Shown in pieces: positions 49,427 to 58,359 of a DNA stretch of 64,000 nucleotides. The stretch is from an uncultured Clostridium sp. Lineage in GTDB: Bacteria; Bacillota; Clostridia; TANB77; CAG-508. Below the pieces are notes generated by a model that worked only from the letters and a program-made list of their open reading frames with translations, did not search any database and had not been told where the DNA came from. Position 1 is the stretch's first letter, and the number at the start of each line of letters is the position of its first letter. The stretch spans positions 604,429 to 668,428 of the forward strand of contig CAOJXR010000001.1 in assembly GCA_948465565.1 (NCBI GenBank), in the 5' to 3' direction. A program made the translations under genes and the position numbers.

Positions 49427-49798
49427 TCACCAATTATTCATAAGCACAAACTGGTTCAAGTAGTATTCCATGTATGCCTTGTAATGACTAGCCTGGTCAA
49501 TTTCTTTGCAGGCCTCGTCATACTTGCGCTCTACGTGCTTTTTGAGCAGGAACATGATGAACCTGTGGAGTATCATCCACTTCGGTATCGTCAATCTCGC
49601 CGTATACTCAAAAGCAATCGCCTCACCCCAGTTTGTAATTTCGTTGGAAAGGTCATTAATCTTCAACTCCAACGTCGCAATCACAACTTGCAGCACTCCG
49701 ATATGAATGTCCTTTTCCTCGAACAATTTTTGCCTCCCGTTCTTGAAGGCAAGGTCATATCGTTCGACTAACCGTCTTGCCTCTTTGATGTCGCTCAT
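49427..49798 (-). CDS. GC-rich orphan protein, cassette 2
   Basis: 123 residues, not recognised: helical, charged, with likely coiled coil (LQVVIATLELKINDLSNEI). Composition is GC-richer than both neighbours. It has its own promoter, AAGGGAG ribosome site and terminator. Codon 9 is CGG used as arginine (EARRLVERYD); if CGG forced a +1 shift, a TAG would follow at once. It sits between mgtE and the CNNM gene as an isolated insertion and resembles cassette 1 in design but not in sequence. Likely recently acquired. Confidence 0.68.
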   Translation of the reverse strand: MSDIKEARRLVERYDLAFKNGRQKLFEEKDIHIGVLQVVIATLELKINDLSNEITNWGEAIAFEYTARLTIPKWMILHRFIMFLLKKHVERKYDEACKEIDQASHYKAYMEYYLNQFVLMNNW

Positions 49799-49844
49799 TG
49801 TCTGTCACTCCCTTGTAGGTCATAATAAGAATTTGCTATTTCAT

Positions 49845-49873
49845 ATTTTATCACACAAACAGCCAAATATCAA
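49845..49873 (-). promoter_or_regulatory. Promoter of cassette 2
   Basis: Minus strand TTGATA (49873-49868), 17-base spacer, TAAAAT (49850-49845). Same -10 and spacing as cassette 1. Confidence 0.75.
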
Positions 49874-49882
49874 CCCATTTCC

Positions 49883-51223
49883 CTACTCTTCCTCTGAATC
49901 GTCCTCCTCAATATCTTCATTAGCTACAGGAACAATTTTGCAAACCTTAACCTTTGCAATTCTTCTCTCATCAAACTCTTCAATTTTAAAAACCAAATTA
50001 TCAGTCTCAACAATAGGATTTTCCTCTTCAGTAGGAATTCTATCCAATAACTCAAGCAAATAACCTGAAACAGTATCATATTCAGTCTCAATCTCTTTAA
50101 TATCCATCAACTTTTCAAAATCTGAAATATTCATTTGTCCATCTACAATATAAGTATTCTCATCAATCTTCTCATACTCATTCTCAACAGGATCATATTC
50201 ATCAAAAATATCACCAACAATTTCCTCAAGAACATCCTCCATAGTTACCATTCCAGCAGTTCCGCCATACTCATCAGCAACAATTGCAATTTGAACCTTA
50301 TTTTTCTGCATCTCTTTAAACAATTCATCAATTCTTTTACTTTCTGGAACAAACAAAGCATCCTTCATTATTTTCTTGATTTTAGTATTAGAATTAGCCC
50401 TCAACAATTCTTTAATATATAAAATACCTACAATACTATCGATATCTTCATCATATACAGGAATTCTACTATATCTGTATTCTCCTTCTACAAGTTTCTT
50501 GCTAACATCTGAAACTGTAAGTTCCTTATCAAGAGCAAACATCTCTGTTCTATGAACCATAATTTCTGACACCTCTGTATCATTAAGTTCAAAAACATTA
50601 TTTATCATTTCCTTTTCTTCATTCTTAATAGTGCCTTTTTCTTCTCCAACATCAACCATCATTCTAATTTCTTCTTCTGTAACAGTTTCTTCATTTTCCT
50701 TGCTAACACCAAAAATCTTTGAAACACAATCTGTTGACCAAGTTAAGAACTTAACAAATGGTGACATAATTTTAGCTAAAGCTGTTATAATTGATATAGA
50801 AAATTTAGAAAATTTTTCCGCATTCTCCATAGCAATTCTTTTTGGTACAAGTTCACCAAAAATCAAAGTAAAATAAGATAAAATTATTGTAATAATAACA
50901 ATTGAAATAGTACTCCAAATTCCAACTGAAAAAATATGAGTCATATCAAACAAAATAACCGCCAATTTACTTGCAAAAACATCTGACGCAAATGCACTAG
51001 ATAAAAAACCTGCAAGAGTAATTCCAATTTGAATTGTAGCTAAAAATTTACTAGGACTTTTAAGCATTCTTTCAATCTTCTTATATTTTTTATCTCCCTC
51101 TTTTGCCTTAACAGAAATTTTTGTATCATTTAATGACACAAACGCCATCTCTGAAGCAGCAAAAAAAGCATTTAATCCTACCAATAAAACTAATACTATA
51201 ATTTGAGCCATTTTTTCCTCCAA
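49883..51223 (-). CDS. CNNM/HlyC-CorC family membrane protein
   Basis: 446 residues. DUF21 domain with four helices (LNAFFAASEMAFVSLND, IQIGITLAGFLSSAFASD, FGELVPKRIAMENAEKFS), two CBS domains (MVHRTEMFALDKELTVSDV, IVADEYGGTAGMVTMEDVLE) and the C-terminal transporter-associated domain. Thought to act in Mg/Co homeostasis; often misnamed hemolysin. Its neighbour mgtE also handles Mg, with cassette 2 inserted between. Start preceded by GGAGG. Confidence 0.9.
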   Translation of the reverse strand: MEEKMAQIIVLVLLVGLNAFFAASEMAFVSLNDTKISVKAKEGDKKYKKIERMLKSPSKFLATIQIGITLAGFLSSAFASDVFASKLAVILFDMTHIFSVGIWSTISIVIITIILSYFTLIFGELVPKRIAMENAEKFSKFSISIITALAKIMSPFVKFLTWSTDCVSKIFGVSKENEETVTEEEIRMMVDVGEEKGTIKNEEKEMINNVFELNDTEVSEIMVHRTEMFALDKELTVSDVSKKLVEGEYRYSRIPVYDEDIDSIVGILYIKELLRANSNTKIKKIMKDALFVPESKRIDELFKEMQKNKVQIAIVADEYGGTAGMVTMEDVLEEIVGDIFDEYDPVENEYEKIDENTYIVDGQMNISDFEKLMDIKEIETEYDTVSGYLLELLDRIPTEEENPIVETDNLVFKIEEFDERRIAKVKVCKIVPVANEDIEEDDSEEE

Positions 51224-51287
51224 TATTCGCCTTTATTTAATTTAATAATAGTATATATTTATTTTATGCTGTGGTCAAGAAAAAAGA

Positions 51288-51314
51288 AAGTCACTAAATA
51301 AAATTTAGTGACTT
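51288..51314 (-). terminator. Terminator downstream of the 51345 dehydrogenase
   Basis: AAGTCACTAAAT, loop, ATTTAGTGACTT, then TTCTTTTTTC on the minus strand. Confidence 0.75.
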
Positions 51315-51344
51315 AATCTACATCTCATAACTTCTGTATAAAAA

Positions 51345-52424
51345 TTACTCATTAACATAAACATTTAAAGGTTTAACCCTATAATTCAAATCATTCATGC
51401 ATGCAGTTGGAACATATCCTGGCTCACTATTTATAACATCAGGAATTCTATTTACAATACTTGCACAAGTTAACTCAACTGTAGCAGGTCTTGAAACAAC
51501 AATTGTAGTATCTGGTTCACCATATACAGTCCACTCATTTTTATCAAATTCATCAGTTGCATATACCTTACCAATGCACTCAGTCTCAATAGTAATTCCC
51601 TCTTTAGTCTCGCTTGTAACAACAGCACTCATACCTGTCGCATTTCCAGCTTTAATATTCATATTTAAAGTAGATGAAAATAAATCTTTTCCATAAGTTT
51701 GTGGAACACATTTCTGAGTTTGAGAAATTATTGTCAAATCAAGTTTTTTAGCAAGCCATCCATTAACATTCCACATGTATGAAGGAGCAAATTCACCTCT
51801 TTCAATAATCTTTAATCTCTCTTCTTCTGAAATTCTATCACTGCTAGCGACCTCTTTATCAAATTCCTCCATTGAAAGTCCAGCACCATGAGCCTTAGCT
51901 AACGCTATTCCATAGTCTTCAACATTATAACTTGAACTTCCTTTTATTTTTGTAATCTTATGAGTTGAACCAGCAATTGAAGAAATCAATTGTCCCCAAT
52001 AAATATCCTGATATCCACTACCAGTAATAGTACAATTATTCTTTTTAGCCATCTCATCTAATCTATGTGTTAAAATTGGATTTGAATTTCCAGGGAAAAA
52101 TGCCTCTTCACAAGTAGTTATCGCATTTATTCCAAGTTCCGCACATAACATCAAAGCATCTTCAACATCAGAAAGTAAACTCATTGTAGTAACAATACAA
52201 ATATCAGGCTTTAGAACTCCTAACATTTCTCTAGCTTTTTCTACAGAAACAACCTCAATCCCCTTCTTTTCATTCCCCATAATTTCACCAATATCTTTTC
52301 CAATAATCTCAGGGTTAACATCAAAAGCACCTACTATTTCTGCACCTTTCTCATATACATATCTCATCGTATATACAGACATTTTGCCAGAACCATATTG
52401 AACTACTCTAATTTTTCTATCCAT
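51345..52424 (-). CDS. 2,4-diaminopentanoate dehydrogenase-like oxidoreductase
   Basis: 359 residues. An N-terminal Rossmann fold (RVVQYGSGKMSVYTMRYV, IVGAFDVNPEIIGKDIGEI) of the dihydrodipicolinate-reductase type and TGSGYQDIYWGQLISSIAGS. The family includes the ornithine-fermentation enzyme that oxidises 2,4-diaminopentanoate. No other ornithine-degradation gene is present, so the substrate is uncertain. Own terminator. Confidence 0.78.
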   Translation of the reverse strand: MDRKIRVVQYGSGKMSVYTMRYVYEKGAEIVGAFDVNPEIIGKDIGEIMGNEKKGIEVVSVEKAREMLGVLKPDICIVTTMSLLSDVEDALMLCAELGINAITTCEEAFFPGNSNPILTHRLDEMAKKNNCTITGSGYQDIYWGQLISSIAGSTHKITKIKGSSSYNVEDYGIALAKAHGAGLSMEEFDKEVASSDRISEEERLKIIERGEFAPSYMWNVNGWLAKKLDLTIISQTQKCVPQTYGKDLFSSTLNMNIKAGNATGMSAVVTSETKEGITIETECIGKVYATDEFDKNEWTVYGEPDTTIVVSRPATVELTCASIVNRIPDVINSEPGYVPTACMNDLNYRVKPLNVYVNE

Positions 52425-52588
52425 AGTAATCCTCCTTACAATTTCTTTAGTATTATTGCCACTTTTAAATCAAGTATACATTAAAATTATATCTATAATT
52501 CTTTAAATACACAATCACCTCTTTCAATATTCTAAAAAGCCTCTTTTACGACTCTTATGTAAACTATTTTTCTATATTCTATTTTTTA

Positions 52589-52617
52589 TTCACCTTTGCT
52601 TATAAATATGATATACT
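52589..52617 (+). promoter_or_regulatory. Promoter of micro-protein 1
   Basis: TTCACC, 17 bases, TATACT; about 65 bases before the start at 52682. Confidence 0.5.
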
Positions 52618-52681
52618 TTAAAAAGTTTAGTGATTGCAGTCTAATCTAACAAAATTTTTAAAAAAAAGGGATTGAGATTTT

Positions 52682-52846
52682 ATGCAAGAACACAAACATG
52701 AAAACATTGATAAAGAATTAGGTAAAATTATAATATCTATGTATAAAGATTTTGAAACAGACTTACCATTCTTCGAAATTGATGCTGATAATGAAAACGT
52801 TGAACAAGTAGCTTATGTTATTGAAGATGCCTTGTATGATTTTTAA
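52682..52846 (+). CDS. 54-residue acidic micro-protein, copy 1
   Basis: MQEHKHENIDKELGKIIISM then a segment ending DLPFFEIDADNENVEQVAY and IEDALYDF. Its C-terminal 35 residues are almost identical to copy 2 at 53075-53233, with conservation of protein over DNA third positions (aac/aat, gcc/gct), so it is a real coding pair. No membrane helix; strongly acidic. Own promoter and terminator. Function unknown. Confidence 0.75.
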   Translation: MQEHKHENIDKELGKIIISMYKDFETDLPFFEIDADNENVEQVAYVIEDALYDF

Positions 52847-52890
52847 TATGTCAGACAGCACAAAAGATAGATAATTAAATTAATAATAAA

Positions 52891-52921
52891 AATGAACTTA
52901 TATCTTGTAAGTTCATTTTTT
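52891..52921 (+). terminator. Terminator of micro-protein 1
   Basis: AATGAACTTA, loop TATCTTG, TAAGTTCATT then TTTTT. Confidence 0.8.
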
Positions 52922-52982
52922 ATTATCTTTATATATCTACATTAAATTCTTTCAAATATACATAAAAACTTTCAAAAAACTC

Positions 52983-53011
52983 TGTACAAATTCACATATC
53001 CATGCTATAAT
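52983..53011 (+). promoter_or_regulatory. Promoter of micro-protein 2
   Basis: TGTACA, 17-base spacer, TATAAT (53006-53011). Confidence 0.65.
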
Positions 53012-53074
53012 CGAGATGCTTCATGTTCTGTTATTTAATTTTACAAAATATCTTAAAAAGGAAGTATATAGGAC

Positions 53075-53233
53075 ATGAAAAACCAAGAAATTATTGCAGA
53101 AGAAGTTGGAAAAGTTACTGTATCAATGTATAAAGATACTGTAACAGATTTACCATTCTTCGAAATTGATGCTGATAATGAAAATGTTGAACAAGTAGCT
53201 TATATTATTGAAGATGCTTTGTATGATTTTTAA
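53075..53233 (+). CDS. 52-residue acidic micro-protein, copy 2
   Basis: MKNQEIIAEEVGKVTVSMYK, then DLPFFEIDADNENVEQVAY and IEDALYDF as in copy 1. N-terminal third diverges while the C-terminal two thirds are kept. The similarity extends a few bases past the stop (taatatgtcagac), pointing to a tandem duplication. AAGGAAG lies upstream, somewhat distant. Function unknown. Confidence 0.75.
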   Translation: MKNQEIIAEEVGKVTVSMYKDTVTDLPFFEIDADNENVEQVAYIIEDALYDF

Positions 53234-53247
53234 TATGTCAGACACTT

Positions 53248-53282
53248 AAAAGGAACTTATATAAAAAATATAAGTTCCTTTT
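53248..53282 (+). terminator. Terminator of micro-protein 2
   Basis: AAAAGGAACTTATAT, loop AAAAA, ATATAAGTTCCTTTT. Could also serve the convergent Nudix gene. Confidence 0.8.
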
Positions 53283-53303
53283 AATTTATTTCTATTTTCT
53301 AAA

Positions 53304-53843
53304 CTACTTAATATAATTCTCTAATATCTTTTTAAGGAAATTCCATGCTCCCGTTTTTTCTGTTAATCCATCATAATTATTCTCAATTCTTTTTAATAAT
53401 TCTTCTTTTGTAAAATATCTCACTTCTGAAACTTCTTCCTCTTGTAACTTAATCTTTGAAATATCTATATTTTTAGTCACCATATAACATTCATTATAAT
53501 GCTTATTTATAATATCTCCCTTTTCATTAATTGAAGTAGAACTAACCAAATACTTAATATCATCATCAGTTATATCAATCCCTAACTCCTCTTTAAACTC
53601 CCTTATCAAAGCCTGTCTACCAAATTCACCACTATCAACATGACCACCAGCGGTTACATCCCATAAATTAGGCCATAATTTTTTGTTGGCACTTCTTTTT
53701 TGCAATAACACATTCCCATTATCATCTATAACAAATGCATATACAGCCCTATGCCACAATCCATTTTTATGACACTCCTCTCTAGTAGCAACCTCTCCTG
53801 TAAATTCGCCTCTTTCATTCAATACATCAAATTTCTCTTCCAT
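53304..53843 (-). CDS. Nudix hydrolase, IDI-like YfcD type
   Basis: About 179 residues. Nudix box GGHVDSGEFGRQALIREF followed by KEELGI; N-terminal FDVLNERGEFTGEVATREEC and HRAVYAFVIDDNGNVLLQKR resemble IDI-like Nudix proteins that hydrolyse nucleotide derivatives. Type I isopentenyl isomerase is possible but not shown. GGAGAG fits ATG 53843 better than the upstream GTG 53852. It is the last host gene before the mobile element. Confidence 0.82.
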   Translation of the reverse strand: MEEKFDVLNERGEFTGEVATREECHKNGLWHRAVYAFVIDDNGNVLLQKRSANKKLWPNLWDVTAGGHVDSGEFGRQALIREFKEELGIDITDDDIKYLVSSTSINEKGDIINKHYNECYMVTKNIDISKIKLQEEEVSEVRYFTKEELLKRIENNYDGLTEKTGAWNFLKKILENYIK

Positions 53844-54013
53844 TCTATACACTCTCCTTTTATATACTCATCATTGTAAAACAATAGTTCGTGATTGTCA
53901 ATAATATTTTTAAATTTAACTTTATGATATTTCTATATCATACCCCATTTATGTAGCAATTTAATACTTTAAACAAAAAATAAAGAGCCTCAATTTCTTG
54001 AAACTCTCTATTT

Positions 54014-55505
54014 TCAATGGTGGGCAGAGATGTCATTTGTGCGAACTTCTGCCTCTTCAATAGTTGGTACTTTTACATTATATTCTTTTTCTTGAGTGTT
54101 AAAGAATATAATTGCATAATCATCATACAAGTATATCTTATCTATTAGAACTGTTATAAGCATTTTTCTATACTTAATATCGTTTATATCTCCGCTTCTT
54201 CATTTGAGTTAAAAAGTAAATTACTTGTGTTTCATCTAAATTTATTTTTTTAGAATTTTCAATTTGTATTTGACTTTCTATATCGGTATGCTCTTTATCA
54301 ATATTGACCATCTCCTCAAATATGGACTTTCTAACACTATCTATATCACATACTTTTAAACTATCAAATAAATTAGCTTTTTGTTTTTCATTTTGTTTTA
54401 AAAGGTTTTGAAGTCTTTTCAATGTACTTGTATCTTTTTCTTTCTCTACTAACTTTACTACGGTTTTAGCAATTTTATTAATGTTCTCATCTGTTAATAT
54501 GTTTCTAGCCTCTTTTACAATTATATCTTCTATATCTTCCTTTTTTACATTCTTTTTATCACAAAGTTTTTTCCTAGATTTATTACAAGAATAGTAAGCG
54601 TGTCTTTTTCCTGTTCGTGATGTACCACAAATTCCAACCATCATATCTTTACAATGTCCGCAGAATAATTTAGTTGTTAGTATATAATCATTCGTAGTTT
54701 TTAATCTTGATGGAGAGTGTTTATTTTTATCTAATCTTTCTTGTACTCTGTTAAATAAATTTGTATCTACAATTTGAGGTATTGCATTAGGTGTTTCTGT
54801 ATCTTTATATATGTAAGTACCCATACATCTTTTATCTGCTAATAAATTTCTAATTGCACCTTTACTATATTGTACTAATTCGCCTTTTTTATTTCGTTTA
54901 TCTATAATCTTTAATTGATTATTGACATATTCTCGTACTTCCTCAATAGTATGGTCATTATCATACATCTTATAAGCATTTAGTGTTATAGAAGCAGTTT
55001 CATCATCTATTGTATATTGCTTATCTACAATTTTAAATCCTAAAGTAACATAACCACCAATATACAAAAATTTACTAACATTTATTCCTATTCCCCTTTT
55101 GACTTTTTCAGATAATTCATCGCTATAATACTGTGCCATACCCTCAAAGAAATTTTCCATTAATCTTCCTACTGGGTCATCACTAATATTTTCTTTTGCT
55201 GAAAACACTCTAACATTATTTTTCTTCAATTCACGTTTATATCTTACATTGTCATATTTATCTCTGGAAAATCTATCTAATGAATAAACAATTACTCCAT
55301 TAAAGGCTTTTTTCTTACTATCTTCAATCATTCTCAAAAAGTCTGGTCTATCATCTGACTTTCCTGTTATAGCTTCATCTTTATATACTCCTATAACATC
55401 AAATCCTTCTCTTTCAGCATAGGCATAACATTCCTTTAATTGTCCTTCAATACTTTGTTCTGTCTGTTTATATGAACTATATCTAGCATATATTACTACA
55501 TTCAT
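54014..55505 (-). CDS. Large serine recombinase/integrase, needs +1 shift at CGG
   Basis: 496 residues if read through one +1 shift. Resolvase domain with catalytic Ser in YARYSSYKQTEQSIEGQ and GVIVYSLDRFSRD; recombinase domain; zinc ribbon (LFCGHCKDMMVG, HAYYSCNKSRKKLCDKK); coiled coil. The zero frame stops six codons after CGG (codon 438). Skipping C gives MKKGDINDIKYRKMLI and a typical tail with IYLYDDYAIIFFNT, ending at 54014. Integrates and excises the element. Start ATG 55505; an upstream in-frame ATG is less likely. Marks the left end of the element. Confidence 0.88.
54192..54194 (-). other. +1 frameshift site, CGG codon 438 of the recombinase
   Basis: Zero frame AAG CGG AGA; needed AAG (C) GGA GAT, giving Lys-Gly-Asp. 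In phase with ATG 55505. Confidence 0.8.
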
Positions 55506-55518
55506 TTGTAACACCTCT

Positions 55519-55860
55519 TTATTTTTGTTTTTGTAAATCAATTAATATCTTTTTTATATCATTAATGGCTTTTTTATTTTTCTCTGCTTGTGCCTTTAAG
55601 TCTGGAGATAATTCATCAGATACACCTAATAAATAATCAAAAGACACCTTATAATAATTTCTTATTTTTATTAGTTGTTTAATATCAGGAATTTTTTCGC
55701 CATGCTCATATAGTCCAAGTGTATTAACACCTAACCCAATTTTTTTACTAGCTTCTCCTTTGGTTAAAGTTCTTCCCATTTCTTCACTTTTCTTTGTTCT
55801 TAAATCAACTAATCTTTTACCAATTTCTTTTGTATTTAATTCATTATTTACTTGTTCCAT
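55519..55860 (-). CDS. Xre-family transcriptional regulator
   Basis: 113 residues. HTH near residues 33-62 (LTKGEASKKIGLGVNTLGLY, EHGEKIPDIKQLIKI) and a short C-terminal helical region. Typical repressor of a mobile element, divergent from the primase genes and upstream of the recombinase with 13 bases between. Palindromes at 55980-56051 are candidate operators. Confidence 0.85.
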   Translation of the reverse strand: MEQVNNELNTKEIGKRLVDLRTKKSEEMGRTLTKGEASKKIGLGVNTLGLYEHGEKIPDIKQLIKIRNYYKVSFDYLLGVSDELSPDLKAQAEKNKKAINDIKKILIDLQKQK

Positions 55861-55979
55861 TGTTACCTTCCTTTTTTACATTTCCATGTTACTTTTCAAA
55901 AAACTTTCACTTTTAATCGTTAAATTTCACAGTTTTCATAAAAAATCATCCGACTTTTTCGGGATTAAATTAGAGAGGG

Positions 55980-56051
55980 GTTATTAATAACACAATTTTA
56001 TTACACATGATGTCGTTAATAACAACACTATATTATCATAAACGCGTTTAT
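55980..56051. promoter_or_regulatory. Candidate operators in the Xre-primase divergent region
   Basis: GTTATTAATAAC (55980-55991) is a perfect palindrome; GTTAATAAC recurs near 56014; ATAAACGCGTTTAT (56038-56051) is a 14-base perfect palindrome. They lie between the Xre gene and the plus-strand genes. Confidence 0.5.
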
Positions 56052-56141
56052 TTGTCAATGTGAAAGGAGGTTTTGAATTTATACAAAAATTACTTATGAT
56101 GACAATACGCTCTACTGGGGGCACGATTAAGGAGTTATATC

Positions 56142-56282
56142 ATGAAACTTGAAACTTATCAAGTTGAACAAATCGCAAAGACCATTATGTTTGACATACA
56201 AAATTATATTGCAGAACATAAAGTCGAATATGAAGCATTTAAGAAAGCCTACAAAGAAAATAGAACATTGAAAATTAAATAA
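56142..56282 (+). CDS. 46-residue small element protein
   Basis: MKLETYQVEQIAKTIMFDIQ followed by a charged C terminus with KKAYKENRTLKIK. AAGGAG lies 9 bases upstream. It ends 14 bases before the primase/helicase start, so the two are one operon. Not recognised; perhaps an Xis- or Cro-like early protein. Confidence 0.6.
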   Translation: MKLETYQVEQIAKTIMFDIQNYIAEHKVEYEAFKKAYKENRTLKIK

Positions 56283-56296
56283 GGAGGAAATAACAA

Positions 56297-57753
56297 ATGC
56301 AAGATAACGAATTAAACACAGAAAATAAAATAAAGGAGGAAATCAAAATGGAAGATATTAAAATTGAAAAACAAGAAAATAAGGAGGAAATCAAAAATAT
56401 GGAAAATGTTACAACCAATACACAAGAAACAAAGGAAGAAATAAAAACAAACGAAACTACAACAGATACACAAGAAGCGGAAAAGGAGATAATCAGTGTG
56501 GAACAAACCAGTAATACTGCTGTTCCAACAGATGAGTGTAATAAGAAAGGAGTTGACCCTATTTTCCTAGAAGAAGTTTTGCATTATTATGATCCTAGTG
56601 TCCTTTTGACTAATTCTCCAGAGGAAAAAACAGTAAATGACTATTTTAAAAGTGTTACTTGCAAAATTGAGGACATAGAAAACTTACTTTATGAAGTCAT
56701 AGGTTATTCGTTAGCAGAAACTGCTAAACTGAATAAACTAATAATCCTAAAAGGCGATGGGAGAAATGGCAAGAGCAAGATTTTTAGGGTACTTGAAGCC
56801 GTATTAGACAATAAATGCTCACATGAGCATTTGGAACAACTGTCTCGGAAGTAAAGCAGGAAGCAAGTCTACGGTTAAAAAGCTAGAACGGTTGTACAGT
56901 AAATATTTCGGAAGACCAAAAGCAACCGAAATACATAAACAATTCGCTTGTAACTCGTATAGTCTCTGGAGAGCCTATATCACTAAATGGAAAAGATGAT
57001 AATGATGTCTTAACACCTTATGCAACTATGTTGCTGTCAGTAAACGAAGTCATAAACTTTAAAGAAATAGGCTTACATATAACCGACCGCGTTATTGTGA
57101 TACCATTCAATGCCACGTTTACAGATGACAGAGGTAATCGTGATATTAACATTGGAGAAAAGCTATGTAAAAAAGAAGCGTTGAAAATCATTGTAACTAG
57201 GGCTATACAAGCATTTGAAAAAGTGCTAGAGGTTGGTAGGTTTACAATTCCGCCTATTGTAGAGGAAGAAACGAAGAAGTATTTTATGGAATGTAATAGC
57301 GCATTAGAATTTGCAAGTTTATTTCCTATAAAAACAATTATCGTTAAATCAACCTATTATAAGGAATATAAAAAATGGTGCAACAACCATAACAGAGAAG
57401 CGGTTAGCGACTCACAATTTGGTAAGCAAATATTAGCCTTAAATTATAGACCTGAACGATACTTATTGGGTGGTAAAAGAGTATGGTATTATGCTTCTCC
57501 AGATTTCGATAATTCTAAAACTCAAGATATTTACGATGACTATATTACATGGAATTGTACAACTAGAGAAGCAGATAAAGCATACGATGATAATTATAAA
57601 AGGAAAAATTGGAAAGGTAATTTTGAAGATTATCTTTGTACACGACTTTATGATGAACAAAATACAGATGATGAACAAACAATAGATAATGAACAAAGCA
57701 CACAAGAAGAACAAAAGCCAGAGAATGAAGAAGCAACATCTGACAACACTTAA
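56297..57753 (+). CDS. Phage/plasmid primase-helicase (D5/P4 type), needs two +1 shifts at CGG
   Basis: 484 residues after two shifts. An acidic, repetitive N terminus (KEEIK repeats), then the SF3 helicase: Walker A LKGDGRNGKSKIF, and after the shifts LSGSKAGSKSTVKKLEGC, SGEPISL, the TPYATMLLSVNEVINFKE region and a C-terminal D5-type winged domain. Codon 184 is CGG (TCT CGG AAG), and 14 codons later a second CGG (GAA CGG TTG). Both resume at a glycine. It unwinds element DNA. Three ribosome-site plus ATG units occur in frame at 56297, 56348 and 56399, so alternative starts are possible. Confidence 0.88.
56846..56848 (+). other. +1 frameshift site, first CGG of the primase/helicase
   Basis: Zero frame TCT CGG AAG; needed TCT (C) GGA AGT AAA, giving Ser-Gly-Ser-Lys. 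In phase with ATG 56297. Confidence 0.8.
56889..56891 (+). other. +1 frameshift site, second CGG of the primase/helicase
   Basis: Zero frame GAA CGG TTG; needed GAA (C) GGT TGT, giving Glu-Gly-Cys. In phase with the frame entered at 56847. Confidence 0.8.
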
Positions 57754-57762
57754 TAACTTAAT

Positions 57763-57799
57763 AATAAATAAGCTAGTCAATAGGACTAGCTTATTTATT
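57763..57799 (+). terminator. Terminator of the primase operon
   Basis: AATAAATAAGCTAGTC, loop AATAG, GACTAGCTTATTTATT: a 16-base-pair stem 10 bases after the stop. Confidence 0.8.
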
Positions 57800-58140
57800 G
57801 GAATTTTACTATGCCAGATATGTAGTAATAAAATATTTTTCCTATATTCAATAAATCAATTTTGCATGAAGTCTGCTATATTTATATACGAAGTATATAA
57901 ATATACTATCAGTTTGTGAAAGAAAAATTAAATAGTTACTAAAACACAATAAATTATTGGAATTTCACTATGCCACTATGCCAGATATGGTTTAGTCTTT
58001 AAAAACTCTTATATCCTATCTGTTGTCCTCTAGGCTCGATTTTAAGCTGTTTTATATACTACGGCGAAAAAAATTTTGTAAAAATAAATATACCCTCTCT
58101 AAAGGCTATGTAGCCTCTCTAGTTCAATATATGAGGGCAA
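57795..58140. other. Noncoding element region with repeats, possible origin
   Basis: Near-identical units ttattggaattttactatg (57795) and ttattggaatttcactatg (57954) both run on to ccagatatg; the second has an extra actatgcc. Further right are ATATAC-gaa-GTATAT, a direct repeat cctctcta flanking aggcta-tg-tagcct (about 58095-58120), and AT-rich stretches. Such iterons and hairpins beside a primase suggest a replication or transfer origin. No relaxase was seen. Confidence 0.4.
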
Positions 58141-58176
58141 TAGTAGTGTTACATAGGTATTACTAATATAAAGTTC

Positions 58177-58359
58177 TTAATCTAAAATCTGTCTTTTATA
58201 AGCATTTCTAGTACGTTTTATATATTCCCAAACTGTCGCATCATATTCTTCTTCAAGTAAATAACTATATGATTTCAAAAAGTCCTCTTTATTCAGTTTT
58301 AGAAAATCTTTCATTTTCTCTGTATCTTCAATAAAAGTGTAAGGTCTACAAGTTATCAT
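58177..58359 (-). CDS. Small element protein
   Basis: About 60 residues, charged helical: CRPYTFIEDTEKMKDFLKLN and EEEYDATVWEYIKRTRNAYK. ATG 58359 overlaps the end of the DUF3560 gene and its ribosome site (GAGGCG) lies within that gene, so translation is coupled. Not recognised. Confidence 0.6.
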   Translation of the reverse strand: MITCRPYTFIEDTEKMKDFLKLNKEDFLKSYSYLLEEEYDATVWEYIKRTRNAYKRQILD

